Below, piece after piece: positions 9,298 to 18,523 of a stretch of 58,651 bases of DNA. The position numbers and the translations under genes were made by a program. Origin of the DNA: a virus; IMG/VR virus record IMGVR_UViG_3300010430_000038, positions 1 to 58,651 of that record; one strand, 5' to 3'. The notes under the pieces are model-generated. The model made no database searches, was not told the origin of the DNA, and saw only the letters and a program-made list of their open reading frames with translations. Each line of letters begins with the position of its first letter. Within the stretch, counting starts at the first letter, position 1.

Positions 9298-10472
9298 ATT
9301 TAGTTATAGATGAATTTAACAGTGTAACAGGTTTCACAGCATATAATAACGCCACTGTTGTAGGAACTGTTGAAATATCAGATTTTATTGCTGGTTATCA
9401 CAATACAGAAAGTGTTCAGTTTTCTTTTACTGATTCTGGAGATTATATTGAAAAAGATGGATTGTCAATTGATGTGTCAGACTATTCTTATGTTGTGTGT
9501 CATTTTTATTCGTCGTTTAATAAGAATACAAGCGGATTATATACAATAGCATTTAATGATAGTCATGAATATGAAATAGATCTTTTTCCTTATATGATTG
9601 ATCAATATTTCAGATTAGATGAAATAAGTACTATTGAAAAGATAAAAATAACTTATTATGGAACTTCATTTGATAGATTAATTTGTAGTCATTGTTTAGC
9701 TGTACTTGATGAAATACCTGTTGATATATTTATATCAATACAAGATCTTATAGAGACTGAGATAACTGAATTAATAGGGAATGGTTTTTCATTAGGCACA
9801 TTAGATGCAGATAGTGGAGATGATGAAATAGCATTAAATCAATTAGCTGACACTGCATTAACGTATATTGATAGACATTCAGTTATTAAGATAGAGGATG
9901 GAGTAAATAGTGAAACACATGTTTTAGAGGATAATGATGAAAGATATTTTAAATTAGCAGATGGTTTAGATGGAGATGAAATTGTAAATGACTTTACAGA
10001 TGCTAATTGTTATCTTACAATTCCAGTAAGATATGGTGTAAATCAACAAATATATAATACACCTTCTATAAGCATTACAGGATATACCCCTAATCCTATA
10101 TTAAGAGGGGGTAAAGTTGAAACTGTATTCAATACTAAAGAAGATGGTTCAGCTTATGCAAGGAAGGATGATCAAATATATGAATACATGTTTCAAGTAG
10201 CATGTATTACTAGAATGGAAAACGACATATTGACTTTTATGAGTCAATTAGTTAGAAACGTAATAGCAAGAAAAATATTGTGGATAAATGGACAAAAATA
10301 CGATATATCTTTTAATGGAGAGCCTGAATTTATTGAGTTGGAAGGATACGACAGCCCAATAGTAGGACTAATATATATAATTAAATTAGAAGTTAAGGAG
10401 GAAATATGGACAAATCAAAAATTAGTAAAGTTGATAAGCCAAAATCTGACGGTGGAAATAGCACAGCCTTAA
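9294..10472 (+). CDS. tail-terminator-like protein with N-terminal beta domain
   Basis: A 392-residue protein. Residues 1-150 look like a jelly-roll or carbohydrate-binding-type beta-sandwich (DEFNSVTGF, FTDSGDYIEKDGLSIDVSDY). Residues about 150-392 have the position and alpha/beta pattern of a tail terminator (ISIQDLIETEITELIGNG; VEIAQP end). Tail terminators normally lack such an N-terminal domain. Its last 67 bases overlap the start of the next gene. Confidence 0.5.
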   Translation: MNLVIDEFNSVTGFTAYNNATVVGTVEISDFIAGYHNTESVQFSFTDSGDYIEKDGLSIDVSDYSYVVCHFYSSFNKNTSGLYTIAFNDSHEYEIDLFPYMIDQYFRLDEISTIEKIKITYYGTSFDRLICSHCLAVLDEIPVDIFISIQDLIETEITELIGNGFSLGTLDADSGDDEIALNQLADTALTYIDRHSVIKIEDGVNSETHVLEDNDERYFKLADGLDGDEIVNDFTDANCYLTIPVRYGVNQQIYNTPSISITGYTPNPILRGGKVETVFNTKEDGSAYARKDDQIYEYMFQVACITRMENDILTFMSQLVRNVIARKILWINGQKYDISFNGEPEFIELEGYDSPIVGLIYIIKLEVKEEIWTNQKLVKLISQNLTVEIAQP

Positions 10473-10648
10473 AATATGAACAAAGTGTATATTTAAAACA
10501 TCGTAAAAATCAAGCATTAGAATATAAATGGGGTGGTAAGTATTATAGATTTGAAGCATATGAAAGTAAAAAACTGCCAATAGAAATATTGAAAAGTAGA
10601 AATTTTGAAAAATCTACTAAGAATTTTACAGTACAAAAAGGAGAGTAA
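10406..10648 (+). CDS. small basic protein upstream of sheath
   Basis: An 80-residue Lys-rich protein in a different frame from the end of the preceding gene, with a strong TAAGGAGG site 5 bases before ATG. The neighbours before sheath genes often include such a small protein. Function unknown. Confidence 0.6.
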   Translation: MDKSKISKVDKPKSDGGNSTALKYEQSVYLKHRKNQALEYKWGGKYYRFEAYESKKLPIEILKSRNFEKSTKNFTVQKGE

Positions 10649-10650
10649 AT

Positions 10651-12462
10651 ATGGCTATATTAAGTGAATTAGGTGTTATTGGTAAAAATGCACCAACTAG
10701 AAAAAGCAAAGCTGTTGTAGCATCAGACTTCTCCAATGCAGGAATAATAGGATTTTTTGAAAGAAGGTATAAAAGAGTTTATCCTGTTAACAATCCAGAA
10801 GAATTCCAAGTTATTTTTGGAAATCAAATAAATTCTAATTGGTATGGAAATGATGCAGTAAAAGGATTTTTTGACAATTTAGCAAATGTTCCTGGAACAT
10901 TGTATGTAAAAGCATATGTAGGAAACACTGGCACAGCATACGATGCTGTTACAGCAACAATACAATTAGACGATCAACAAACAGTTGCTGAGCAAATATT
11001 ACAATTGGATTCTGCTTATAGAGGAGAATTAGAATTTTCAGAAAGTGGAAATAGAACAGGTTATACAATTACAAATGGGGTTAGATTTACAACTAATACT
11101 AACGGAACAGAATTGGCAGGCGCAACCACAGTAACATTAAATTCTGTAATTGATATAAAAGTAGGGGATATTGTTAAATTTGCACTAGTGTCTGACGAGT
11201 ATAGAAAAATTACTGTAGTTAATGAAAGTGCTGGAACTGTTACTTTTGTAACAGGTCTAACAAATGCTGTTACAGACGATGCCCAAGTGGATGTATTAGG
11301 TTTTAGATTAAGAATTTATAGACAATCTGTAAGTGGAGTTGTTACTGAAGTTGAGGAATCTCTAGGTGAAGTATGGTGTACAACTGAGTCAGAAGTTACT
11401 GATTTTTATGTTGAAAATGTTTTTGCAACTTCTTCATGGGTAAGTGTTAGTAAGTTAACTACAACACCTACAGATATAGAAGATACTTTTCCTGTTGATG
11501 TTGCAACTGTTACTTATCTTGCTTCTGGAGCAAATGGAACAAGTCCAACAACTTCCGCACAGTATGGTTTTGATAATGATACTTTTGATGGATTACCAAT
11601 AAGAATGATTGCCAATGTAGAAACTACTGTAGATACAATACAAAAAGCTTTAGAATTGTATTGTAAATCAAGAAATGATACTCCACTTGTATTTACATCA
11701 TTAGGGGATGACTTAGACAAAACTTCATTAATTGAAGATGGAAATGGGTATCAGAGGTCAGACGATGTGTTTCAAGTACTTTCTGGAACATGGTTAGGTG
11801 TTACAGATCCTTTTACAACTGATCCTAATTCTTCTGATAGAGAGGTTCCAAGTTCAGGACATTTAATGGCACTTTGGATAAGGACTACAAGTACAAGAGG
11901 AATTCACTATATACCTACAAAAGATGAACCATTGTTAGGTGTTAATTCTGTTGTTGACAATAATCTTGGAATTATAACAAACAGAGATAGAACAGATATT
12001 GCACAAGCAGGTGTTAATTTAATTCAGTATATTGTTGGTACAGGATTTGTGTTAAGAAATATGTTTACCCCTTCAACAAGTACAGATTTTCAATTTGTAA
12101 ATGGTTTATTTATGAGGAACTTTATTAAGATTAGTAGTGAGGATAGTTTACAAAATTCTGAGAATACACCAAATTCTTCTAATCAGATTAAATCTGATAA
12201 AGATGCAATAAATAATTTTATGCTTAACTTATGGATAAGTGGCAGTACTGGAACAGTTCCTTCAGGAGAGACCTTCTCACAAAGACAAAATGATGACGGT
12301 TCTTTAACTGATTTTGGAGATTCTGTTTTAGTTAATATCGATCCTCCAGTAAACACAACTATATCTATACAAGCAGGAGAAAGAAATATAGAAGTATTTT
12401 TTGCTTATCCAGCACCAGCCGGAAGTATTTTTATAAAAGTTGGTATATTACTACCAGCATAA
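10651..12462 (+). CDS. tail sheath protein
   Basis: A 603-residue sheath subunit defining a contractile tail. Recognisable features are the N-terminal ADFSNAGIIGFFERRY-type start of the sheath fold near residue 25, a variable Thr-rich insertion near residues 120-280, and the C-terminal core with TSTRGIHYIPTKDEPLLGV, NRDRTDIAQAGVN and the region FVNGLFMRNFIKISSEDSLQ. It is followed by the tube protein, the standard order. Confidence 0.85.
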   Translation: MAILSELGVIGKNAPTRKSKAVVASDFSNAGIIGFFERRYKRVYPVNNPEEFQVIFGNQINSNWYGNDAVKGFFDNLANVPGTLYVKAYVGNTGTAYDAVTATIQLDDQQTVAEQILQLDSAYRGELEFSESGNRTGYTITNGVRFTTNTNGTELAGATTVTLNSVIDIKVGDIVKFALVSDEYRKITVVNESAGTVTFVTGLTNAVTDDAQVDVLGFRLRIYRQSVSGVVTEVEESLGEVWCTTESEVTDFYVENVFATSSWVSVSKLTTTPTDIEDTFPVDVATVTYLASGANGTSPTTSAQYGFDNDTFDGLPIRMIANVETTVDTIQKALELYCKSRNDTPLVFTSLGDDLDKTSLIEDGNGYQRSDDVFQVLSGTWLGVTDPFTTDPNSSDREVPSSGHLMALWIRTTSTRGIHYIPTKDEPLLGVNSVVDNNLGIITNRDRTDIAQAGVNLIQYIVGTGFVLRNMFTPSTSTDFQFVNGLFMRNFIKISSEDSLQNSENTPNSSNQIKSDKDAINNFMLNLWISGSTGTVPSGETFSQRQNDDGSLTDFGDSVLVNIDPPVNTTISIQAGERNIEVFFAYPAPAGSIFIKVGILLPA

Positions 12463-12476
12463 AACAGGAGTAAATT

Positions 12477-12890
12477 ATGCAGAAAAATGACATGGCTAGA
12501 AAGATTAAAATAGAAATTGATGGCTTAGAAAGAGCAAATTTGGTACACGTAGGGGCTATTGAAAGAAATCAGGTAACTGCGGAAGTACCAGAATTTGCAA
12601 AGTTAAAGACTATTATAACAGGTGTGGATACCATACCACCAATTGATTTTGGATTTAAATACACACGAGACAGTGAAACTAAACAATTTATTAAAGATTG
12701 GTACGTTAAAAATCAGATAAAAAATGTTATACTTGTTGAGGTTGATGGGTCAGGATCTGAGATTGACAGAATTACATTGTTACAATGTGAGTGTTCAAAA
12801 TACAGTCTTCCTGAATATGCTGCAGAAGCACCTAATTATTACAGGATAGATATAACACTTTTACCTTACGATATTCAAGAAATAAGTTAA
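12477..12890 (+). CDS. tail tube protein
   Basis: A 137-residue protein directly after the sheath, with the usual size and beta-rich pattern of myovirus tube subunits. CAGGAG precedes ATG 12477; an alternative in-frame ATG lies at 12492. It forms the inner tube through which DNA passes. Confidence 0.75.
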   Translation: MQKNDMARKIKIEIDGLERANLVHVGAIERNQVTAEVPEFAKLKTIITGVDTIPPIDFGFKYTRDSETKQFIKDWYVKNQIKNVILVEVDGSGSEIDRITLLQCECSKYSLPEYAAEAPNYYRIDITLLPYDIQEIS

Positions 12891-12917
12891 TTTTTTATGA
12901 TTTAAGGAGCAAAAAAC

Positions 12918-13709
12918 ATGAAAAATATTAGGTTACCAATACCTATTTTTACAAATCCTCCAATATATGAGGTTGAAATAATTAAACCCACAACAGGTGT
13001 TATTATGGATACCAGGAAAGTTGCAGACACTGGGGACAACTTCCTGGCGTTAAAAAAATTCTTATCTGGAACAATCTTAATAAATGACGATAAGGAAAAG
13101 ACAAAAAGATTAGTTGGAGAGTTGTCAATTCAATCTGCTGAGTATTTAGCAATTCAAGTAATGCTATTACAATACCCAGAAGACGATGGAGTGGAAGGTA
13201 TTTATACTTGTCCACTTTGTGGAACATCAAAAATAAGTAAATTCGAAGATGATGTTGATACTAGAGATTTTATAAGTGATTTATCTATAGAATATTACGA
13301 AGAAGATACAGAAATAAATATAAAAAAAGATATTGACATTGAATTGCTCAATAAAAAGAATGGTAATATTATATTAACAGTGAATTCTTTAAGCATGAGA
13401 ATACCCTTATTGAAAGACTATATTGAAATGTCTAATAAATTAGGTTACCAAAACGATGTAGATATACAAAAATCTGTATATGTACAATGTATAACTAATT
13501 TAAATGGAGCTGAATTTACTAGAGAAGAAAAGAAACTGTATGGAAATAAAATAATAGAGAAAATGAACCCCAGGGATTTGAATTATTTTGCCAAAGAAAT
13601 TTTACAATATGGGATTCAAAGTGATATAGATAAAGTTTGTACGAAATGTGGAAAAAAATGGAAAGCTAAGATAAACACACTCAATTTTTTCGTTTCTGCG
13701 CTAGTGTAG
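12918..13709 (+). CDS. tail assembly chaperone, short form
   Basis: A 263-residue protein between tube and tape measure, the site of tail-assembly chaperones. Near the end of the frame (codons 257-258) a TTTTTTC slippery heptamer allows a -1 shift into a long open extension. Two Cys pairs, C98/C101 and C241/C244 (CPLCG; CTKCG), could form one zinc ribbon although they are 140 residues apart, which would mean a domain is inserted into the ribbon. The family role is to coat the tape measure and recruit tube subunits. Confidence 0.75.
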   Translation: MKNIRLPIPIFTNPPIYEVEIIKPTTGVIMDTRKVADTGDNFLALKKFLSGTILINDDKEKTKRLVGELSIQSAEYLAIQVMLLQYPEDDGVEGIYTCPLCGTSKISKFEDDVDTRDFISDLSIEYYEEDTEINIKKDIDIELLNKKNGNIILTVNSLSMRIPLLKDYIEMSNKLGYQNDVDIQKSVYVQCITNLNGAEFTREEKKLYGNKIIEKMNPRDLNYFAKEILQYGIQSDIDKVCTKCGKKWKAKINTLNFFVSALV

Positions 13710-13915
13710 GGCTATACCCTCAAACTTATGAGGGTTGTTTGTGGTTAGTTAGTAGCATTGAATATTTGGATTTTGATATAGATAATTTTATAATCCAAGT
13801 TGCTAATTTAAATACTGACTATCCTAGCGCTTTCACATATAATGATTTGGTCAATATGGATTATTACCAATGCTTAAAAATATTTAAGCTACTAAAGAGA
13901 GGAAAGAATGGCTGA
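13685..13915 (+). CDS. -1 frameshift extension of tail assembly chaperone
   Basis: TTTTTTC at 13685-13691 is read as T-TTT-TTC in the zero frame. Slipping back one base opens a frame with no stop until TGA 13913-13915, adding 74 residues (RFCASVGLYPQT near the join). The fused product would be about 332 residues. The extension ends just past the tape-measure ATG at 13908, exactly as in the conserved G/GT arrangement of tailed phages. The zero-frame product stops at 13709, 18 bases after the slip site. Confidence 0.8.
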   Translation, partial: FFRFCASVGLYPQTYEGCLWLVSSIEYLDFDIDNFIIQVANLNTDYPSAFTYNDLVNMDYYQCLKIFKLLKRGKNG

Positions 13916-15296
13916 AGAAGATATTATATTAACTTTTAATATTTCTGCTTTTAAGCAAGGAATTGATAAGGCAAGTAACGAAGTCACTGGATTTGTTAAG
14001 ACAACTGAATCTACTGTTAATAAAATAGTATCTAAAATTCCAAATATTGGTAAAAAAGTTAACAAAGAATCAAAAGAAACCCAAAAGACAGCCAAAAAAA
14101 CAAGTAAAGGAATCTTAAGTTCTTTTGGAAAATTAGCCTTAATTGGTGGAATTATTGCAGGAAGCGTTGCACTTATAAAAAAAGCAATAAAATCAATTCC
14201 AGAAATAGGTATGACTTTTAAAGCAGTCGGAAGAATAGTTACAAAAAATCTACTTTGGCCATTAAGAAAAGAACTGGTTCCAATTTTACAAAGAGTACTG
14301 GATTGGACAAGAAATAATAGAGCAATGTTTGTTAAATGGGGAGGGGTTATTGTAAATGTACTTAAAGCAGTTAAAACATTATTTGTAACAGTTTTAAATC
14401 TTATAAAAACATTGATAAACTCATTGAAAACTAGCTTAAAAGACTTAGTTAATTTTGCTGGAATAGATATTACAAATATAATAAATCTTTTAGTATTTAA
14501 ATTGGTTGCTTTATTTTTATTGCTTGAGGCGAAATTAGAACCTCTTTTTGAATTTATAGGAAAAGGTATTGGTGAAATATCTATTATTTTTAATGACTTC
14601 TTTAAAGAATTAGAAAAAATAGGGGTACTTAATTCCTTTTATGAGATACTAAAAGGAATTGCAGATATAGTTCAAAGATCCCTTATTTTAGGTTTTGAGA
14701 GTCTAAAAGTTTCATTGAAACTTGTTACTTCTTTGTTATCTGGATTTTTTGAAGGTTTGTTTGGTATAGATGATTTAGATAAAAAATTTGAAACTTTTAT
14801 AGGACATTTAAAAGAAGCTTTTGATCAAGTTACAAAATTAGTGAATATTTTAGGAGAAAAATTAGAACCAGCATTTAATTTGTTGGGTAAAGCAATAGGT
14901 TTTTTAGTTGGAAATGCTTTAAAATTATTACTTGCCTCATTTACACAAATTACAAAGGATTTAGAATCGTTGTTAGGGTTTGCAAATAAATTAATATCTG
15001 GAGATTTTGGGAATAAAAAATCAAATAAAACAACAAATGTTGACGATGCAATAATACGTCCTGATGGAACAGTAATTAGAACTAACCCTGAAGATACTCT
15101 AGTTGCTTTAAAAAGACCTCAAGAAGCAATGAGCAATATACATGCAGGACAAAAGATCACTGTACAAGTAGAAGGTATAAATATAAATGTGACAGAAGGA
15201 AATGCTGAACAAGCAGGAATAAATTTTGGAATGGGCATAGAACAACAAATGAGACAAGTTGTATTAGATCAAAGAACTGGATCGGGAGATAGATAA
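13908..15296 (+). CDS. tape measure protein
   Basis: A 462-residue largely helical protein with hydrophobic membrane-active segments (GKLALIGGIIAGSVALIKKA near residue 80 and several long Leu/Ile/Val helices in residues 140-300). It follows the frameshifted chaperone and precedes baseplate genes. Tape-measure length sets tail length; 462 residues would predict a short tail of about 70 nm if all helical. GAGAGG precedes the start. Confidence 0.75.
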   Translation: MAEEDIILTFNISAFKQGIDKASNEVTGFVKTTESTVNKIVSKIPNIGKKVNKESKETQKTAKKTSKGILSSFGKLALIGGIIAGSVALIKKAIKSIPEIGMTFKAVGRIVTKNLLWPLRKELVPILQRVLDWTRNNRAMFVKWGGVIVNVLKAVKTLFVTVLNLIKTLINSLKTSLKDLVNFAGIDITNIINLLVFKLVALFLLLEAKLEPLFEFIGKGIGEISIIFNDFFKELEKIGVLNSFYEILKGIADIVQRSLILGFESLKVSLKLVTSLLSGFFEGLFGIDDLDKKFETFIGHLKEAFDQVTKLVNILGEKLEPAFNLLGKAIGFLVGNALKLLLASFTQITKDLESLLGFANKLISGDFGNKKSNKTTNVDDAIIRPDGTVIRTNPEDTLVALKRPQEAMSNIHAGQKITVQVEGININVTEGNAEQAGINFGMGIEQQMRQVVLDQRTGSGDR

Positions 15297-15871
15297 TGAG
15301 TTTTCCAAGAATAATTCCATGGTATATGTTTATATTAGATGCTAATTTATTGATAACATCTCCAACAATACCAGGAGATATTACCGATAATAAAAATATA
15401 TTATTTGCAGAAACGACCATTCCGGGTCTTGATTATGCTCCTATCAGCTCGGGTGGTTTTTCTAATAGAAAGGTAGGATTTTCTTTAACAGTTGTGCAAA
15501 GACAAACTTTGTTAGGAAATAGCAATTTATTAAAATTGTACGAAGTATTAAGAAATCCTACTAACACACTAGCGGACATATTTAGCCAATCTTCACAATT
15601 TACACAAAATCCAAAAGTGATTTATAATTATGGGATTGGTTCCGCTCCTTTAGTATGGTATGTTTCAAAATGTAGTTTTACTCATAAAGGACAATATACA
15701 AATGCTGTAGGAAATCCACAATTTACAAATATTCAAATTGAGTTGACTTTGGATGAAAAAGATGTAACAAATCAAATAGAGAAAGTTTATAGACAATTTG
15801 CTTCATTGGTAGGAAGTGTAGAAAGTATAACACAGGTTGGATTAAGTCAAACAAGTTTAAGGAGCTACTAA
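15296..15871 (+). CDS. baseplate / tube-like initiator protein
   Basis: A 191-residue protein that starts on the tape-measure stop codon (TAATG). The N-terminus (PRIIPWYMFILDANLL) and beta-rich body resemble hub-proximal tube-like baseplate proteins of contractile systems. It is followed by a small protein and the hub gene, which supports a role in joining tube and hub. The family assignment is tentative. Confidence 0.5.
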   Translation: MSFPRIIPWYMFILDANLLITSPTIPGDITDNKNILFAETTIPGLDYAPISSGGFSNRKVGFSLTVVQRQTLLGNSNLLKLYEVLRNPTNTLADIFSQSSQFTQNPKVIYNYGIGSAPLVWYVSKCSFTHKGQYTNAVGNPQFTNIQIELTLDEKDVTNQIEKVYRQFASLVGSVESITQVGLSQTSLRSY

Positions 15872-16152
15872 TGAGATATGGGGATGTTGATAATATCACT
15901 TTTACAAATGCAAATGGAAAAGTTTACAATATAAAAGACAGACGAAAGATACCTAACTATACAATACTTACAACTATAAGTAAAGATAAAAATGAATTAG
16001 CTGATGAAATAGCAGTTAAAAAAGAAGTGTATGGGGAGTTTACAGAAGATCTAGCTTACAAAATTTACGAAGCAAATGTTGTTAAATTAATTGAAAGTCG
16101 TTTTGATTTTTCAAAATTAAAAAGTATTAAAATACCTGCTATTGAGGATTAG
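15871..16152 (+). CDS. small baseplate-region protein
   Basis: A 93-residue charged protein, translationally coupled by TAATG to the preceding gene with an AAGGAG site. It lies between a tube-like protein and the hub, where small adaptor or LysM-type proteins often occur, but I see no clear motif. Confidence 0.5.
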   Translation: MRYGDVDNITFTNANGKVYNIKDRRKIPNYTILTTISKDKNELADEIAVKKEVYGEFTEDLAYKIYEANVVKLIESRFDFSKLKSIKIPAIED

Positions 16153-16154
16153 GA

Positions 16155-17411
16155 ATGGAAACAATTTTTCCTATTGATAACAGTTTTTTCAAAATAACAT
16201 TTCAAGGTGAAAAAGGAAATGTGAATATATCTGAAGACGTAATTAATTTTAGTGTGACAGAGGAAATTCACAGAATGACAAAAGGAAGTCTTACATTAAG
16301 AGATCCTTATGGTATTTATTCAAGACACTTGAAAAATGGAAAAACATTTAGTTTGAATTGGGGATACAAAAATGAAAGTATAAGCACTATATCTTCATTA
16401 CAAAAAAATCCTCTTGAGATTACAGGAAATTCAATAAGAACTGCTTTGAGAGGATATATACAATCTCCTGGAGGTTCAGGCGGTCAAAATGGAGTATTGA
16501 CTTATAATTGTAATTTTTATGGGGCAGAAATGAAAAGTAATTTGCATGATACTGAATGGTATAGAACAGGAACTAAAGAGACAGCTGTTGCTTCAGCTTT
16601 ACTTAAATTAGGTGTTTCAGTTCCATTCATAAGTTTTGTACAAGGTAAAGAGGTATTAACAGAGAGTAATGCTGTAATGCAAAATGAAACAACTTTTAAA
16701 TTTTTAAACAGATTAGCTTTTGAATGGAGATGTATTTTTAGACTTGGATGGAGTTTAACAGGTGCACTAGTAGGATTATTTGTAGATAATAATCAAATTG
16801 ACGGAAGTTCATCACTTGCTTTCCAAAAATTAGTTACTGGAGGAACAGCAGGAAGTTCTAAATTATTTGAATATGGAGTAAATTCAACTTATCCAAATGT
16901 TATGAATTACACATGGAAACATAATATAGGTGACTCAGGACTTGGAGATGGTAATAGAATTGAAATAATAAATGGAAAGTCAATAATAACAAATTACACT
17001 GTTGAAGATCAGAATGTTACTATATCAAGATTAGATGAGGCACTATTAAAAGAATACATAAGAACCCATCCAGATCAAAAAGAATTGACAAGGGATGTTA
17101 TATTGGCAAGTTCATTTACAAGCAAAATAGGAGATACAACAGTTGGTGCTTTTTTTGATAAAATTGCGACTGTGACAGCCCCACAGGGTTTAGGATATTC
17201 TTGTAATATAAAAACAATAGGAGATCCATTATTTACATGCCCTATGAAGGCTAATTTTGGAAATGGTTTCCCTGATTTTTATAAAAATGATTTTGGTGGA
17301 TTGAATAAGTTTTTTATAAAAAAAGTTGCTCATAATATAGATTCAAATGGATACAAATGTAATTTAGAAATAGCAGATGCTATTACTGGATTTGGGAGTT
17401 TTGTTATATGA
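16155..17411 (+). CDS. baseplate hub protein (gp27/gpD-like)
   Basis: A 418-residue protein. The N-terminal part (INFSVTEEIHRMTKGSLTLR; GKTFSLNWGYKNES) and the middle segment with QNETTFKFLNRLAFEWRC match the hub fold of myovirus gp27 and P2 gpD. It would form the trimeric hub under the spike. Stop and next start overlap as ATGA, linking it to the spike gene. Confidence 0.7.
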   Translation: METIFPIDNSFFKITFQGEKGNVNISEDVINFSVTEEIHRMTKGSLTLRDPYGIYSRHLKNGKTFSLNWGYKNESISTISSLQKNPLEITGNSIRTALRGYIQSPGGSGGQNGVLTYNCNFYGAEMKSNLHDTEWYRTGTKETAVASALLKLGVSVPFISFVQGKEVLTESNAVMQNETTFKFLNRLAFEWRCIFRLGWSLTGALVGLFVDNNQIDGSSSLAFQKLVTGGTAGSSKLFEYGVNSTYPNVMNYTWKHNIGDSGLGDGNRIEIINGKSIITNYTVEDQNVTISRLDEALLKEYIRTHPDQKELTRDVILASSFTSKIGDTTVGAFFDKIATVTAPQGLGYSCNIKTIGDPLFTCPMKANFGNGFPDFYKNDFGGLNKFFIKKVAHNIDSNGYKCNLEIADAITGFGSFVI

Positions 17412-18127
17412 ATACTAAAGATTTGTATGAGGAAATTAGAAAAATTATTATTCAAGAAACTAAATACAATAGATTTTTTGACGGTGTAGTGGCAGAATTA
17501 AGAGAAGGTAAAGCATTGTGTACAATAGATTCATTAGCTTGGGATACAAATGACAAGGGTGCTATTTGTACATATATAGATAAAAATTCAATGACAGAAT
17601 TAAAAGTTGGAGATAATGTTATAATTGGTTTTAGGGATAATAATCCTGCAAGAGCTTTTATTATTGGTATGGCAAATGATTTTAATTTGCAATCTCCCAC
17701 AAGTTATAACTTTAATACAAAAATTGAGACTATTTATGATGATAGAAGTGAAACACAAGAGGCACAGATATTAAAAGATAATGGTATAAAAGAATTTTCC
17801 ATTGCTTTATCCACTGGTTGGAATATGAAGATAAATGTAGGACAGCACTCTATGGAAACTACTTTAATAGGTATAACAATTGAAGATACTAATGGAAATA
17901 AAATAGCAAGCAGTCCGGTTGGATGGTCTATAAATACAGGTGTTGAATCATTTTTAAAAGGCACAACATGGTTAACTAATTGGACTACTATGGCGGCTAC
18001 AATTTCGGGGGCCACAAGTGGAAATGAGTCACAAAATGCGTCAGGTATTGGAACAATTAAAGCGGCAATTGCTACATTTGCAACACAATTAGCAAATATG
18101 TTAAGTTTAACAATAAAAGGTGAATAA
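17408..18127 (+). CDS. baseplate spike / puncturing protein (OB-fold, gpV-like)
   Basis: A 239-residue protein. Residues 20-95 form an OB-fold-type domain (FFDGVVAELREGKALCTIDS; LKVGDNVIIGFRDNNPARAF) as in gpV and gp5 spikes. The C-terminal half is beta-helix-like and ends in Ala/Thr-rich sequence. It is coupled to the hub gene by ATGA overlap and has no lysozyme domain. Confidence 0.7.
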   Translation: MNTKDLYEEIRKIIIQETKYNRFFDGVVAELREGKALCTIDSLAWDTNDKGAICTYIDKNSMTELKVGDNVIIGFRDNNPARAFIIGMANDFNLQSPTSYNFNTKIETIYDDRSETQEAQILKDNGIKEFSIALSTGWNMKINVGQHSMETTLIGITIEDTNGNKIASSPVGWSINTGVESFLKGTTWLTNWTTMAATISGATSGNESQNASGIGTIKAAIATFATQLANMLSLTIKGE

Positions 18128-18129
18128 AT

Positions 18130-18522
18130 ATGGCAAGTTCAGCATGGGACACATTTTTTTATTATGGGCAAGGTGACCTTAAAGAGGAAGTAAGACAAGA
18201 TCTGCTTAATGGATTATCTACTTCAAAAAATAAGTTGTTCTTTAATCGATCTGATAGTTCAGGTGTTAATGATTATGTTAACACACCAATAGGTCTTGCA
18301 ATTCAAATTGGTTTAAAGTATGCTGCTGTAAAATGGATAGCTTATAGAAATACTTATACAGGTAATGGTGTTGATAATACAAAAGAGAGAAGAGTGGCAA
18401 CAAGTCAGAATGAAATACAAGTGGAAATAAAAAATAAAAACAGTGTAGATTTATCCATTTTTTATATATTGTTTGCTTATTATCAACAAAATACAACAAT
18501 AAATATACCAATAGGAGTTTAA
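18130..18522 (+). CDS. baseplate wedge protein (gp25/gpW-like)
   Basis: A 130-residue protein between spike and J-like wedge. The stretch TPIGLAIQIGLKYAAVKWI and the short beta C-terminus are consistent with a divergent gp25-like wedge that starts sheath assembly. The assignment rests mainly on gene order. Confidence 0.5.
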   Translation: MASSAWDTFFYYGQGDLKEEVRQDLLNGLSTSKNKLFFNRSDSSGVNDYVNTPIGLAIQIGLKYAAVKWIAYRNTYTGNGVDNTKERRVATSQNEIQVEIKNKNSVDLSIFYILFAYYQQNTTINIPIGV

Positions 18523-18523
18523 A

